A DNA stretch of 41,705 bases from an uncultured Lachnospiraceae bacterium (GTDB lineage Bacteria; Bacillota; Clostridia; Lachnospirales; Lachnospiraceae). Every line of letters begins with the position of its first letter. Within the stretch, counting starts at the first letter, position 1. Positions 1-8,366 of the stretch are shown piece by piece. Location of the stretch: NCBI GenBank assembly GCA_947630085.1, contig CANRGP010000010.1, forward strand, positions 1 through 41,705. Direction: 5' to 3'. A program made the translations under genes and the position numbers. The notes under the pieces were generated by a model. It was not told where the DNA came from. It saw only the letters and a list, made by a program, of their open reading frames with translations, and did no database searches.

Positions 1-374
1 CCTTCCTTCTGTCTTCTCCCCTCCAGGACATAGGTAGTCCATGAATTCCCGAACATCTTCAGATTGTCCGGAATCTCGGAGGGATCCGCAAAGGCACTGT
101 CCGTATCGTGATTTCCCTTCAGATAATAAAACATGATCTCCGGATGGTTCAGCACCGCGTCCCGCACCGCGTTTTTGGCGGCGGCCGATACGCTCTTCCG
201 GTCATAGAGATCTCCCGCGATGAGAACCGCGTCCACCCGGTTTTCCTGCGCATACTCGATCATTCGGTGAAACGTATGAAGAAGCTCCGCTTTCCTCTCC
301 CTTGTCTTCTCCTTCGGCAGATATGTATTCATCCGGGAGTCCAGGTGCAGATCCGCGCAATGAATCAGTCTCAT
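1..374 (-). CDS. SbcD/YhaO-type metallophosphoesterase, N-terminal part
   Basis: The first 124 residues of a protein that continues past the left edge. It starts MRLIHCADLHLDS, the D-x-H metal-binding motif of calcineurin-like phosphoesterases in the form seen in SbcD and YhaO exonuclease subunits. It then shows AGDLYDR (second metal motif) and KGNHD (third, the GNHD box). Known family members are Mn-dependent nucleases that pair with an SbcC-like ATPase in DNA end processing; that partner would be expected further left and cannot be seen. The ATG at 372-374 is preceded by AAGGAGG at 8 bases. The gene lies 41 bases after the SpoIID-like gene, probably in the same transcript. The family is clear; the exact subfamily is not. 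Confidence 0.85.
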   Translation of the reverse strand, partial: MRLIHCADLHLDSRMNTYLPKEKTRERKAELLHTFHRMIEYAQENRVDAVLIAGDLYDRKSVSAAAKNAVRDAVLNHPEIMFYYLKGNHDTDSAFADPSEIPDNLKMFGNSWTTYVLEGRRQKE

Positions 375-415
375 CCTTCTTTCCTCCTTGGGCTGCTAAA
401 AGCCGCACGATCTTT

Positions 416-2776
416 TCAGTAAAACTGTGAAAGCTCCGTCCCTTCGTAAAAAAACGAAAGGATATCCCTGTAGGTCAGTCCCTTTTCCGCCATCTTCTCG
501 GCGCCGTTCTGGCTCATTCCCACGCCGTGTCCGTAGCCGCCCCCGTAGATAAAAAAGGTGGTAACACCGTTTTCATCCGGTTCGCTCCTCTCGACAGAGA
601 TAAAGGCGCTCGGCAGGCTGGAAAGCCCGGTCATGGTCTTTCCGTCATTTTTGTTAAAAACAAGCTCCGTATTTCCCAGGACGGAACGTATCCGCCCTTC
701 CCCTTCAAACGTCCTCTCTCCTCCGGTTCCCACGACTACCAGCTTTTTCCCGATTCCGCCCGCGCCTCTTTCGCTGACGGCAACCTTCGTAATGGTTCCG
801 ATGTCGTCGATCTTCTCCGCCAGCTGGTCGCTGGTCAGCCTGGTATTCCACCGGTACAGGGCGCAGTCGGATTCATATCCGTCCCCCGGGCTTTTGATAA
901 ACTCGGCAAAAGCGGCGTTCGTGGTCAGATCCAGCTTCCCGCCTCCTGCCCGGACGGCCTTTGCGCTTAAATACGGCACCGCCTCCGGATCGGCTCTCCA
1001 GACAGTCACATCCGCCGTATGTCCGCAGGATGTGGAAAAATAATAGGTCTCCGCCACATCATCCCCATATGTGAGGAACTGGCCGTATGTAGAATTGACC
1101 GCGGCATCCGCCGGGGCCCCAGCCTTTCCGTTATTATATACCTGAAAGGCGGTGCTGTCATCTACGTGCGCTCCGTACTCCCGGTATGTGTTGGCGCGGA
1201 TCTGGCGGAAGGCATAGGTCCTCGCGCAGACCGCCTGGGCCTTCAGGGCTTCCGGCTCATAGCTGAGCGGCATCTCGCTCGGAAGGACCCGTTTTACGTA
1301 ATCCTCAAGATACAGTTCATTGATCAGAACCAGACCATCGTCCTCCTGAAGGATCTCAAGCCTTCCCGGATAGACAGGCGCACCCTGGCTGCGCATGACG
1401 GACTCCACGCAGATCCCTCCGGTCCCGTCGGCAGGAATGAACAGGATCCGTCCCGCGTCCAGGGAACCGTCTCCCGATTCAAAGGTCATCGTCTCCCCCT
1501 TGTGAAAAACCGTCTCCTTTTCGCCCTGCCGCATAACGCCGTCGCTCAGGAACCGGAGGCTGACCGTCTGATGAAACCGCTCCGAGAAATCCGTGTCCGT
1601 CAGCAGGACCCGGATGGTCTGGGCATCAAAGGTGCGCACGATCAGGGCCGCGCAGATCTTCCGGTCCGCCACGATAAACTCCTGGGTATCATAACCGACC
1701 AGAATATCGGAAAGCTCCATCCGCTCCCATTCCCCATAGGTCTTGTAAACGCAGAAATTCGTATCCAGAGGAAGAAATCCGTATCCCTCCAGTTCGATCC
1801 CGTCGTCCTTCACCGCGAGAACCTTTGCCGTGACCGTATCACGCTTCATGACGATCCCGGACACATAGCCTTCCCGAAGCCGGATATCCGCCAGATGATT
1901 GATCATATCCTCAGGCAGATCCACATTGCCTTCCAGGGTGAAGGTCCTCACGGACTCTCCCGCATACCCCTTGATCCCGCTGTCGGAAACTTCCGTGATC
2001 CAGATATTGTGGTAGGTCACCGTATCGGAGGTCTTTCCCACGATCCGGATCATCTCCCCGTCTTTCATCAGGGCGCGGATCTCCCTGTCGATATAGCCCG
2101 AAAGGCTCAGTCCTTCAAAGCCCGCCGGCCCCAGATCGGTGTCCGCCGTCCATGGGGGAAGCTCGTCTGAATTGTCCGGCGTCGCGTATATCTGCACAAT
2201 TTCCTCCCGGATCCTTTCCCCCTCCGCCGATGCGCCGCAGAGCCCGTCATAGACGTACCACCATCTCTCTGCCGGGATCGGGTTCGACTTTCCCAGTTCA
2301 GCCACCGGGAACATCCCGTTTATCTGCTGTCTGAGAGAGGCCGTTACGCCCGCGCTCCTTTTCTGCTCCCCGTCAGGGAGAGCATCGTCCGTCTCCGGGA
2401 GAAGCGCCAGATAATCCAGAACGGAATCCGTCAGCTTCTTCGCCTCTTTCCATGTGAGCATTCCCTCGGCAAACGATGTGCCGGCGGGAGCCTCCTCCTC
2501 TGTCAGTATGCCGCGGCTATACAGAAAATCCATATATTTCACATACCACTGCCGCTGATCGGCCACGGAAAAGCGGGACGGTTCTCCCGGATCTTCCCGA
2601 ATGGTGTCCATATCTGCCAAAACCAGGGCCGCAGCCTTATAGGCGGCGGCCCTGGAGATCCCCTCTCGCTTCGGCTCGTTTTGTATGATAATGATAATGA
2701 GCACAACAACGGTCAGCGGAATCGCAAGGATCCGCCAGATACCCGCGGTGCTTCCGGACATTTTCTTACCTGACAA
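416..2776 (-). CDS. Large SpoIID/LytB-domain membrane-anchored protein
   Basis: 786 residues, about twice the length of SpoIID. Residues 14-32 form one membrane helix or uncleaved signal, so the rest should be outside the membrane. The SpoIID domain lies at about 485-786: VLPSEMP near 497-503 holds the glutamate that is catalytic in SpoIID lytic transglycosylases, AQAVCARTYA follows near 514, and YGHGVGMSQNGA is near the end. Known SpoIID cleaves peptidoglycan glycan strands during engulfment; this long relative may act in vegetative wall remodelling instead. Residues 45-200 contain helical, aromatic-rich repeats faintly like SLH segments, and 200-470 look beta-rich; I do not recognise them. 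The TTG start at 2776 has GAGGAG 10 bases upstream and overlaps the permease gene by 11 bases; an ATG at 2761 is the alternative. Confidence 0.85.
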   Translation of the reverse strand: MSGKKMSGSTAGIWRILAIPLTVVVLIIIIIQNEPKREGISRAAAYKAAALVLADMDTIREDPGEPSRFSVADQRQWYVKYMDFLYSRGILTEEEAPAGTSFAEGMLTWKEAKKLTDSVLDYLALLPETDDALPDGEQKRSAGVTASLRQQINGMFPVAELGKSNPIPAERWWYVYDGLCGASAEGERIREEIVQIYATPDNSDELPPWTADTDLGPAGFEGLSLSGYIDREIRALMKDGEMIRIVGKTSDTVTYHNIWITEVSDSGIKGYAGESVRTFTLEGNVDLPEDMINHLADIRLREGYVSGIVMKRDTVTAKVLAVKDDGIELEGYGFLPLDTNFCVYKTYGEWERMELSDILVGYDTQEFIVADRKICAALIVRTFDAQTIRVLLTDTDFSERFHQTVSLRFLSDGVMRQGEKETVFHKGETMTFESGDGSLDAGRILFIPADGTGGICVESVMRSQGAPVYPGRLEILQEDDGLVLINELYLEDYVKRVLPSEMPLSYEPEALKAQAVCARTYAFRQIRANTYREYGAHVDDSTAFQVYNNGKAGAPADAAVNSTYGQFLTYGDDVAETYYFSTSCGHTADVTVWRADPEAVPYLSAKAVRAGGGKLDLTTNAAFAEFIKSPGDGYESDCALYRWNTRLTSDQLAEKIDDIGTITKVAVSERGAGGIGKKLVVVGTGGERTFEGEGRIRSVLGNTELVFNKNDGKTMTGLSSLPSAFISVERSEPDENGVTTFFIYGGGYGHGVGMSQNGAEKMAEKGLTYRDILSFFYEGTELSQFY

Positions 2777-4004
2777 CTATTCCCCGCTCCTCATCGATAT
2801 GATCCAGTTCCCTGTACTCATTGGTATCCGTAGGAAGCTTTTTTCTGTTCAGTCTCTTTTCGATCTTCTCGGTAATCAGTTTGTAGATCACGGCAAATGT
2901 GGGGACGCCGATGACCATTCCCGCCGGTCCCAAAAGCCCTCCGAAAAACAGGATGGAAAACAGCACCCAGAAGCTGGAAAGACCCGTCGAATCCCCCAGG
3001 ATCTTCGGCCCCAGAATATTGCCGTCAAATTGCTGGATCAAAAGGATCACCACCAAAAAGATCAGGCATTGCCTCGGGTTCACGAGCAGCAGCAGGAGCG
3101 CGCTGGGAATGGCTCCGATAAAGGGACCGAACACCGGGATCACATTGGTAACGCCGATGATCACGCTGATCAGCATGGCGTACGGCATCCTCAGGATGGT
3201 GAGCACCACGAACGTCAGCACGCCGATGATGCACGAATCGATGATCTTCCCCACGATAAAGCCTCCGAACACCCTGTGGACAAACCGGCATTTATCGATA
3301 AGGGAGTTGGCAAACTTCACGGAAAACAGTCCGTATGCCGCTTTCTTGGCCTGCGCAAGAAGCGTATCCTTGATATTCAGCAGATAGACCATGACAATGG
3401 CGCCGATCAGGCTGTTCTTCCCGACATTCACCAGTCCTATGATCCCGCTGAAGACGCGGCCGAAGACCGCCTCAAGATTGGACATCCAGTCGCCGTTGCT
3501 CTGTATCCAGCCGACCAGGCTGTTGACCGCCTGCCCGTAGAGGGACATGACCGTGCTCTCCACCTCCGGATAGCTGGCAAATGTCTCCTCGATCCACCGG
3601 GAGACAAATCCCGCATAGGAGGGAATGGAGTTGACGATCCCGATCACGCTCTCCCATACCGTGGGGATGATCGTCAGGAACAGTCCGGTAACCACTCCAG
3701 CCAGAACGACCAGGCTGGCTGCCGTGGAAGCGAACCTGGAGATGCTCCGGATCCGTTTCCCGTTCTTCATCACTTTCTCCAATAGCCCGGTGACCAGCCG
3801 GAAAGTCCCGTTATATACGGGAGCCAGAAGATAGGCAAGTATGATCCCGTAGGTAATGGGTGACAGGATATCTCCCAGAAACCGCAGCGCCGCATACACG
3901 GAATTCCATTTGAAGATCAGCATCACCACCAGGGTCGATGCCAGAATCACCAGGAACGCCGTGACTCCCCAAACGATATACTTCCCGAATTTGTGATCTT
4001 TCAT
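2766..4004 (-). CDS. AI-2E family transporter (UPF0118 permease)
   Basis: 412 residues with the hydrophobic profile of the AI-2E/UPF0118 family: two N-terminal helices (about 12-32 and 37-60), a further helix near 80-105, an external segment, then a cluster of five helices from about 205 to 380. Conserved-looking stretches are GFIVGKIIDS and the region around VIPVFGPFIGAIPSA, both typical of this family. Substrates vary among characterised members (autoinducer-2 export, Na+/H+ exchange), so the substrate here is unknown. The charged tail (residues 385-412) is cytoplasmic. It starts at an ATG, and its end overlaps the start of the SpoIID-like gene, which suggests coupled translation. A stem-loop separates it from ftsH. 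Confidence 0.85.
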   Translation of the reverse strand: MKDHKFGKYIVWGVTAFLVILASTLVVMLIFKWNSVYAALRFLGDILSPITYGIILAYLLAPVYNGTFRLVTGLLEKVMKNGKRIRSISRFASTAASLVVLAGVVTGLFLTIIPTVWESVIGIVNSIPSYAGFVSRWIEETFASYPEVESTVMSLYGQAVNSLVGWIQSNGDWMSNLEAVFGRVFSGIIGLVNVGKNSLIGAIVMVYLLNIKDTLLAQAKKAAYGLFSVKFANSLIDKCRFVHRVFGGFIVGKIIDSCIIGVLTFVVLTILRMPYAMLISVIIGVTNVIPVFGPFIGAIPSALLLLLVNPRQCLIFLVVILLIQQFDGNILGPKILGDSTGLSSFWVLFSILFFGGLLGPAGMVIGVPTFAVIYKLITEKIEKRLNRKKLPTDTNEYRELDHIDEERGIVVR

Positions 4005-4080
4005 CTATATGCCTCGCGAATCAACAATATACATACAGATTATCACATTTTTCAGGAAGCCGCAAGGGGAAAGATGCGCG

Positions 4081-4103
4081 CCGGGGGGCACAAAGCCCCC
4101 CGG
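4081..4103 (-). terminator. Stem-loop after ftsH, possible weak terminator
   Basis: A perfect 8-base stem, CCGGGGGG (4081-4088) with CCCCCCGG (4096-4103), and a 7-base loop, 6 bases past the ftsH stop codon. Reading on the minus strand, only CTTTCCCC follows rather than a clean T-run, so termination may be partial or the hairpin may only protect the ftsH 3' end. The AI-2E gene starts about 75 bases further on. Confidence 0.5.
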
Positions 4104-4109
4104 ATCCCC

Positions 4110-5981
4110 TTATCTGTTTTCTTCGCCGTCAGTCTCCGGCTTCCGGTTCATGATATCCATAAACTCCTGCCCGCTGATCGTCTCCTTTTCGTACAGGTAT
4201 TGGCTGATCTCATCCAGCTTGCGCCGGTTCTCCTCAAGCAGCGCGTATGCCTTCGCGTGCTGGGTTTTCACCAGTTCGACCACCCTGGCGTCGACCGCGG
4301 CCGCGGTCGTCTCGCTGCAGGCCAGGCTGGCATCCCCGCCCAGGTAAGCGCCCTTGACCGTCTCCAGAGCGACCATATCAAAATCCTCGCTCATACCGTA
4401 CCGGGTGATCATGGCACGGGCCAGTTTGGTCGCCTGTTCAATGTCATTGCTTGCCCCGGTAGTGACGGAACCAAAGACAAGCTCCTCGGCGGCCCGCCCG
4501 CCGGTGAATGTAGCGATCTTATCCAGAAGCTCGTCCCGGCTCAAAAGCGCGCGGTCGCCCTCCTCCACCTGCATGGTAAAGCCCAGAGCCCCGGATGTCC
4601 TGGGTACGATGGTGATCTTCTGGACAGGAGCGGAGTGCGTCTGCAGGGCGGCCACCAGCGCATGGCCGACTTCATGATAGGCGACAATGCACTTCTCCTT
4701 CTCGCTCAGTATCGCGTTCTTCTTCTGGGCGCCCGCCAGGATCGTATCGACGGCTTCCTGCAGATCCGGCTGGGTGACCGCCTGCCGTCCGTGGCGCACC
4801 GCCCCAAGGGCCGCCTCATTGATAATATTGGCAAGCTCCGCCCCGGAGGCACCCGGAGTCATCCGCGCTACTACATTGAAATCGCATTCCGAATCCAGTC
4901 TCACCTTTCTGGCGTGCAGGCGCAGGATCGCCTCACGGCCTTTCAGATCCGGCAGCTCCACAGGGATCCTGCGGTCAAAACGTCCCGGCCGCAGAAGCGC
5001 CGGATCCAGGGTCTCCGGCCTGTTGGTGGCCGCCAGGATCACCACTCCCTTTGTGGCGTCAAAGCCGTCCATCTCCGTCAAAAGCTGGTTCAGCGTCTGC
5101 TCTCTCTCGTCATTTCCGCCTATGCCCTGTCCGCTGTCGCGTTTCTTTCCTATGGTATCGATCTCGTCGATAAATACGATGCAGGGAGCCTTTTCACCGG
5201 CCTGGCGGAAGAGATCCCTCACCTTGCTGGCTCCCATACCCACGAACATTTCCACAAATTCACTTCCCGCAATGCTGAAAAACGGCACCTCCGCCTCGCC
5301 GGCCACGGCCCTTGCAAGCAGCGTCTTTCCGGTTCCCGGAGGGCCTACGAGAAGCGCGCCCTTCGGCATCTTCGCTCCGATCTCCTCATATTTTTTCGGA
5401 TCATGCAGAAACTCCACGATCTCCTTCAGGCTCTCCTTGGCCTCATCCTGGCCGGCCACATCCCGGAACCGAATTCCGGTCTTATCGTCCACCACATACT
5501 CCTTGGCTCCGGATTTTCCGCCGAACATCATGGCGTTCATTCCGCCGCCTCCCATCTGCCTGCTGATGCGGCGGCTGAACCACGTTGCCAGAAGGATCAG
5601 CGGAAGGAACGGCAGGATCCAGTTCACCAGCAGGTATTCCAGAACACCCTGCTTGCGGTAGACCCTTCCAAAGTTCACCCCGGCATCGTCCAGGCGCTGG
5701 ACGATCGCATAGTCCTGGGGAATCACATTGGTCTGATAAGCCTTTTCCTCATTGTCGATAAAATAGATCTGCTCATCCTCCAGCTGAACCGTAGTCAGCT
5801 TCCCCTGCTCCAGCATATTGATGAACGTCCCGTAATCCACCTCCTGTATGCGGGACTTCAGAAGTGACGGAAACAGAAATGTATTGAGCAGCAGCATGAT
5901 CAGGATCACAATGGCATAGGACACCAGAAACGGTCTCCGCTGCCTGCGTTTATCCTGATTCGGATCCGATGATTGCTTCAT
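4110..5981 (-). CDS. ftsH: ATP-dependent zinc metalloprotease FtsH
   Basis: 623 residues, the usual length. Membrane-anchored AAA+ protease that degrades misassembled membrane proteins and short-lived regulators. Helices at about 18-37 and 115-134 flank a small external domain. Then come Walker A GPPGTGKT (about 213-220), Walker B IVFIDEID (about 268-275), the second region of homology with RPGRFDRR, and the zinc site HEVGH (about 436-440). The ATG at 5979-5981 is chosen because GGGAGG lies 9 bases upstream; an in-frame TTG two codons earlier sits too close to it. It appears monocistronic, with its own strong promoter and a stem-loop behind it. Unlike many Firmicutes it is not next to tilS-hpt. 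Confidence 0.97.
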   Translation of the reverse strand: MKQSSDPNQDKRRQRRPFLVSYAIVILIMLLLNTFLFPSLLKSRIQEVDYGTFINMLEQGKLTTVQLEDEQIYFIDNEEKAYQTNVIPQDYAIVQRLDDAGVNFGRVYRKQGVLEYLLVNWILPFLPLILLATWFSRRISRQMGGGGMNAMMFGGKSGAKEYVVDDKTGIRFRDVAGQDEAKESLKEIVEFLHDPKKYEEIGAKMPKGALLVGPPGTGKTLLARAVAGEAEVPFFSIAGSEFVEMFVGMGASKVRDLFRQAGEKAPCIVFIDEIDTIGKKRDSGQGIGGNDEREQTLNQLLTEMDGFDATKGVVILAATNRPETLDPALLRPGRFDRRIPVELPDLKGREAILRLHARKVRLDSECDFNVVARMTPGASGAELANIINEAALGAVRHGRQAVTQPDLQEAVDTILAGAQKKNAILSEKEKCIVAYHEVGHALVAALQTHSAPVQKITIVPRTSGALGFTMQVEEGDRALLSRDELLDKIATFTGGRAAEELVFGSVTTGASNDIEQATKLARAMITRYGMSEDFDMVALETVKGAYLGGDASLACSETTAAAVDARVVELVKTQHAKAYALLEENRRKLDEISQYLYEKETISGQEFMDIMNRKPETDGEENR

Positions 5982-6000
5982 AAACAAAAGCCTCCCTCAC

Positions 6001-6048
6001 AATAGTTTATCAGTTAACTATTGTATGGGGAGGCCGTCGAAATGTCAA
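6001..6048 (-). promoter_or_regulatory. ftsH promoter with overlapping inverted repeat
   Basis: On the minus strand TTGACA (6043-6048) and TACAAT (6020-6025) are separated by exactly 17 bases, a near-perfect sigma-A promoter. An inverted repeat with 7-base arms, AATAGTT (6001-6007) and AACTATT (6016-6022), overlaps the end of the -10 box and covers the expected start site near 6013. This is the position of a repressor operator. Within it AGTTAACT is also a self-complementary core. The binding protein is unknown. Confidence 0.75.
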
Positions 6049-6094
6049 GTCTTTGCGGAACATCCGCCGTCGTTTTCACAAAAAATTCAAATTT

Positions 6095-6778
6095 TTATGC
6101 CAGGTCCAGACGATCGTAAATGCGCATCGACAGCGTCACCGACACGGTCAGGATCAAAAAGCTCAAAACCAGTATCCCAAGGACCGCCGCGACAGGCCCC
6201 GCCCCGGCGATCCTTCCGGCCGTTTCGGCTATGAACCGGACAAACGGCAGACGGGCCGCTTTCTCTATGGCAGCGCCGAGCTCTCCGCGGGCCGCCATCG
6301 GCAAAACGCAGTAGCTTACAAAATAAACAACAAACATCAGATATCGTATTTTCTCAAATCCGTACCGGAACTGGAGCGGCATAGAGATCCCCACGACCAG
6401 GGCCAGGATCAGGAAACCCTGAGCCGCCTGCCTGACGGACAGCCCGCCGATCCTTGGCCAGATCAGGCTCTCGGCTTCAAAAACCAGACAGCAGAACACA
6501 TATGCCGCGAATACGATCACATATTTGCTCAGGACCATCTGGCGGCGGGAATACGGCGCGGCGCAGAGAAGCGACGCCGCCTTCGGATACTGCATCTCCT
6601 TTGTCCCTGATGTGATCAGGATGATATAAGACGTCACGGAGGTTATGATAAAGAATCCCAGCGGCCCCACATACGGAGTATTTGAGAAACTGACCGGAAT
6701 CACAATATCAAAAGCAAGAAGCAGCCATATATATCTGCGTATCAGCAGCAGATCCTTCTTGACCAGGCTCTTAATCAT
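6095..6778 (-). CDS. ABC-2 type exporter permease
   Basis: 227 residues with about six membrane helices (roughly 15-30, 38-55, 85-103, 117-135, 140-158, 195-217), matching the compact ABC-2 permeases found in YtrA-type operons. It should pair as a homodimer, or alone, with the ATPase encoded just upstream, whose last 8 bases it overlaps; this points to coupled translation and a fixed subunit ratio. The charged start MIKSLVKKDLLLIRR is typical of the elbow helix in this family. The substrate is unknown; related systems export antimicrobial peptides, small toxins or respond to cell-wall antibiotics. No clear terminator follows; an AT-only palindrome (6081-6096) overlaps the stop codon. Confidence 0.8.
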   Translation of the reverse strand: MIKSLVKKDLLLIRRYIWLLLAFDIVIPVSFSNTPYVGPLGFFIITSVTSYIILITSGTKEMQYPKAASLLCAAPYSRRQMVLSKYVIVFAAYVFCCLVFEAESLIWPRIGGLSVRQAAQGFLILALVVGISMPLQFRYGFEKIRYLMFVVYFVSYCVLPMAARGELGAAIEKAARLPFVRFIAETAGRIAGAGPVAAVLGILVLSFLILTVSVTLSMRIYDRLDLA

Positions 6779-7679
6779 AGATCGTCTCCTCCTTTTCCTC
6801 TTGTCCGTGCCCGCAAACCGGCTGCGGCGCCTCTTTTCCCAGATTGGCCAGCATGATATCCTCTACCGACACCTTCTCGATCAGCGCACCCGGCATCAGG
6901 CGCCGGACACGCTCCGCCTCCTTTGTGATCCCGGTAAAACCGAAGCTGCCCTCCGTTATCTTCATAAACAGCGGCCGGATCTCCTCGTTCAGCGCCGCCG
7001 TGTCTCCCCTGACGCTCCGGTAGCTCTCCATCAGTACGTCTTTATCCTCCTGAAAAACGATCCTGCCTCGGTCGATCATGATCAGGGTGTCCGCCACTTT
7101 ATCCAGATCCGATGTGATATGCGTGGAAAAGAGAACGCCTCTTCCCCCGTGCTCCATATAGCCGGCCAGCACATCGAGAAACTCATTGCGGATCTGCGGA
7201 TCAAGTCCGCTTGTCGGCTCATCCATCAGAAGGAACTCCGCCTTATGGGACAGCGCCAGAGCCAGCGCAAATTTCATCCTCATTCCCCGGGACAGCGAAC
7301 TGATTTTCTGCCGCTGTGACAGCTCGAACCGGTCCATCCAACGGCTGAAATCCTGCTCCGACCAGGAGGAGTAGGCGGGAGACAGCACATTCTTCATCTC
7401 TTTCAGCGTCAGCTCCGTATAGAACTGACCGTCATCAAAGACCACCCCGATCCGGTCCTTGATCTCTTTTTCATTCTTTTCGGCGTCCATACCAAACAGC
7501 CGGATCCGGCCGGCCGATGGTCTTGCCAGCCCCAGAACGGAGCGCAGCGTCGTGGTCTTGCCCGCTCCGTTGGCTCCGATGAAACCGGCAATGCAGCCCT
7601 CCGGAACGGAAAATGTGACATCTCTCAGGGCAAATTTGTCATAGGACTTACAGAGTCCCTGTACCTGCAGCACATCCAT
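6771..7679 (-). CDS. ABC exporter ATP-binding subunit
   Basis: 302 residues. Walker A is GANGAGKT (about 35-42), the signature is LSRGMRMKFA and Walker B is FLLMDEPTSGLD, followed by the switch histidine in STHITSD. The C-terminal 80 residues are the accessory part usual in CcmA/YtrB-type exporters. The start is set at the ATG at 7677-7679, which has AAGGAGG 6 bases upstream; a longer frame adds ten unlikely residues. It sits between a YtrA-type GntR regulator and the permease, the standard order for a substrate-induced export operon in Firmicutes. Confidence 0.92.
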   Translation of the reverse strand: MDVLQVQGLCKSYDKFALRDVTFSVPEGCIAGFIGANGAGKTTTLRSVLGLARPSAGRIRLFGMDAEKNEKEIKDRIGVVFDDGQFYTELTLKEMKNVLSPAYSSWSEQDFSRWMDRFELSQRQKISSLSRGMRMKFALALALSHKAEFLLMDEPTSGLDPQIRNEFLDVLAGYMEHGGRGVLFSTHITSDLDKVADTLIMIDRGRIVFQEDKDVLMESYRSVRGDTAALNEEIRPLFMKITEGSFGFTGITKEAERVRRLMPGALIEKVSVEDIMLANLGKEAPQPVCGHGQEEKEETIYD

Positions 7680-7742
7680 ATCGATCCTCCTTAAAAATTT
7701 AGAAAGCATCCCCCTGTTTACAGACCGTTCCGAAAACTCCGG

Positions 7743-8132
7743 TCACCCCTCCCGATCATCCTCTTCCTCATACAGGATCTCCAGCATCTCCCACAGTTCC
7801 TCTCTGCTGATGTTTAAGGATTTTGCCGTTCGGATCATATCCGCCATCTTCTCCTCTACCTGCCTGCGCCGGGAATCCCGCAAAAGCTCCACATTGCCCA
7901 CGTTGACAAATGTGCCGACCCCTATCTGGCTGGTGACGAATCCCTCCTTTTCCAGGTCTTCGTAGACCCTGCGGATGGTCAGGACGCTGACCCGGATCTC
8001 GTTGGCCAGGGCACGGATAGACGGGAGCGGATCTCCCTGAACCAGCTCCTGTTTCAGGATCGAATCCCGGATCTGGTCCTTGATCTGCTGATACAGAGGC
8101 ACATCGGAATGATTGGAAATCAGTATCTTCAA
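7743..8132 (-). CDS. GntR-family regulator, YtrA type
   Basis: 129 residues: an N-terminal winged helix-turn-helix (about 8-76) with the GntR pattern VPLYQQIKDQIRD, PLPSIRALA and the wing at GVGTFV, then only a short helical tail of about 45 residues. That short tail defines the YtrA subfamily, which dimerises without a large ligand domain and usually represses its own ABC operon. The TTG start gives the family-typical beginning MKILISN, with AAAGG and GGTG upstream; no better ATG is available. It is the first gene of the operon with the ATPase and permease, and an operator-like repeat overlaps its promoter. Confidence 0.9.
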   Translation of the reverse strand: MKILISNHSDVPLYQQIKDQIRDSILKQELVQGDPLPSIRALANEIRVSVLTIRRVYEDLEKEGFVTSQIGVGTFVNVGNVELLRDSRRRQVEEKMADMIRTAKSLNISREELWEMLEILYEEEDDREG

Positions 8133-8154
8133 AATGCACCGCCTTTCAGTGTGA

Positions 8155-8198
8155 TGTGTTTATATACACACTATACTCTCTTGTTTCTCTTTTGTCAA
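8155..8198 (-). promoter_or_regulatory. GntR-ABC operon promoter and operator
   Basis: Minus-strand TTGACA (8193-8198) and TATAGT (8170-8175) are 17 bases apart. An inverted repeat, TGTGT (8155-8159) and ACACA (8166-8170), touches the -10 box and extends over the start site. GTGT/ACAC arms are in keeping with YtrA-type operators, so autorepression by the first gene product is likely. Confidence 0.75.
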
Positions 8199-8200
8199 GC

Positions 8201-8274
8201 AAAAAAATTAAAAATTGCCGCCCCGCTTTTCCGAAGAATGACAAAATATCGGAAAATGCGCCGGCGGCAATTTT
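8201..8274 (-). terminator. Large hairpin terminator of the Hsp70 operon
   Basis: Twelve-base perfect arms AAAATTGCCGCC (8211-8222) and GGCGGCAATTTT (8263-8274) enclose further pairing between CTTTTCCG and CGGAAAA, giving a long, interrupted stem. On the minus strand the descending arm runs into a T-rich tract (8201-8215). It separates the Hsp70 gene from the GntR promoter, whose -35 box begins three bases further on. Confidence 0.8.
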
Positions 8275-8366
8275 CATATGGAAATGCTTATGATCTCATT
8301 CAGGGATCCGAAAGGTCGTCCCTATTGCTCGTGTGGTTTTCATTCATCCCGTTGTCTTCGTTTTCT

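Noticed and set aside
3993-5867. Plus-strand frame of over 600 codons opposite ftsH
   Set aside because: Shadow of ftsH; no motifs, and ftsH is complete on the minus strand.
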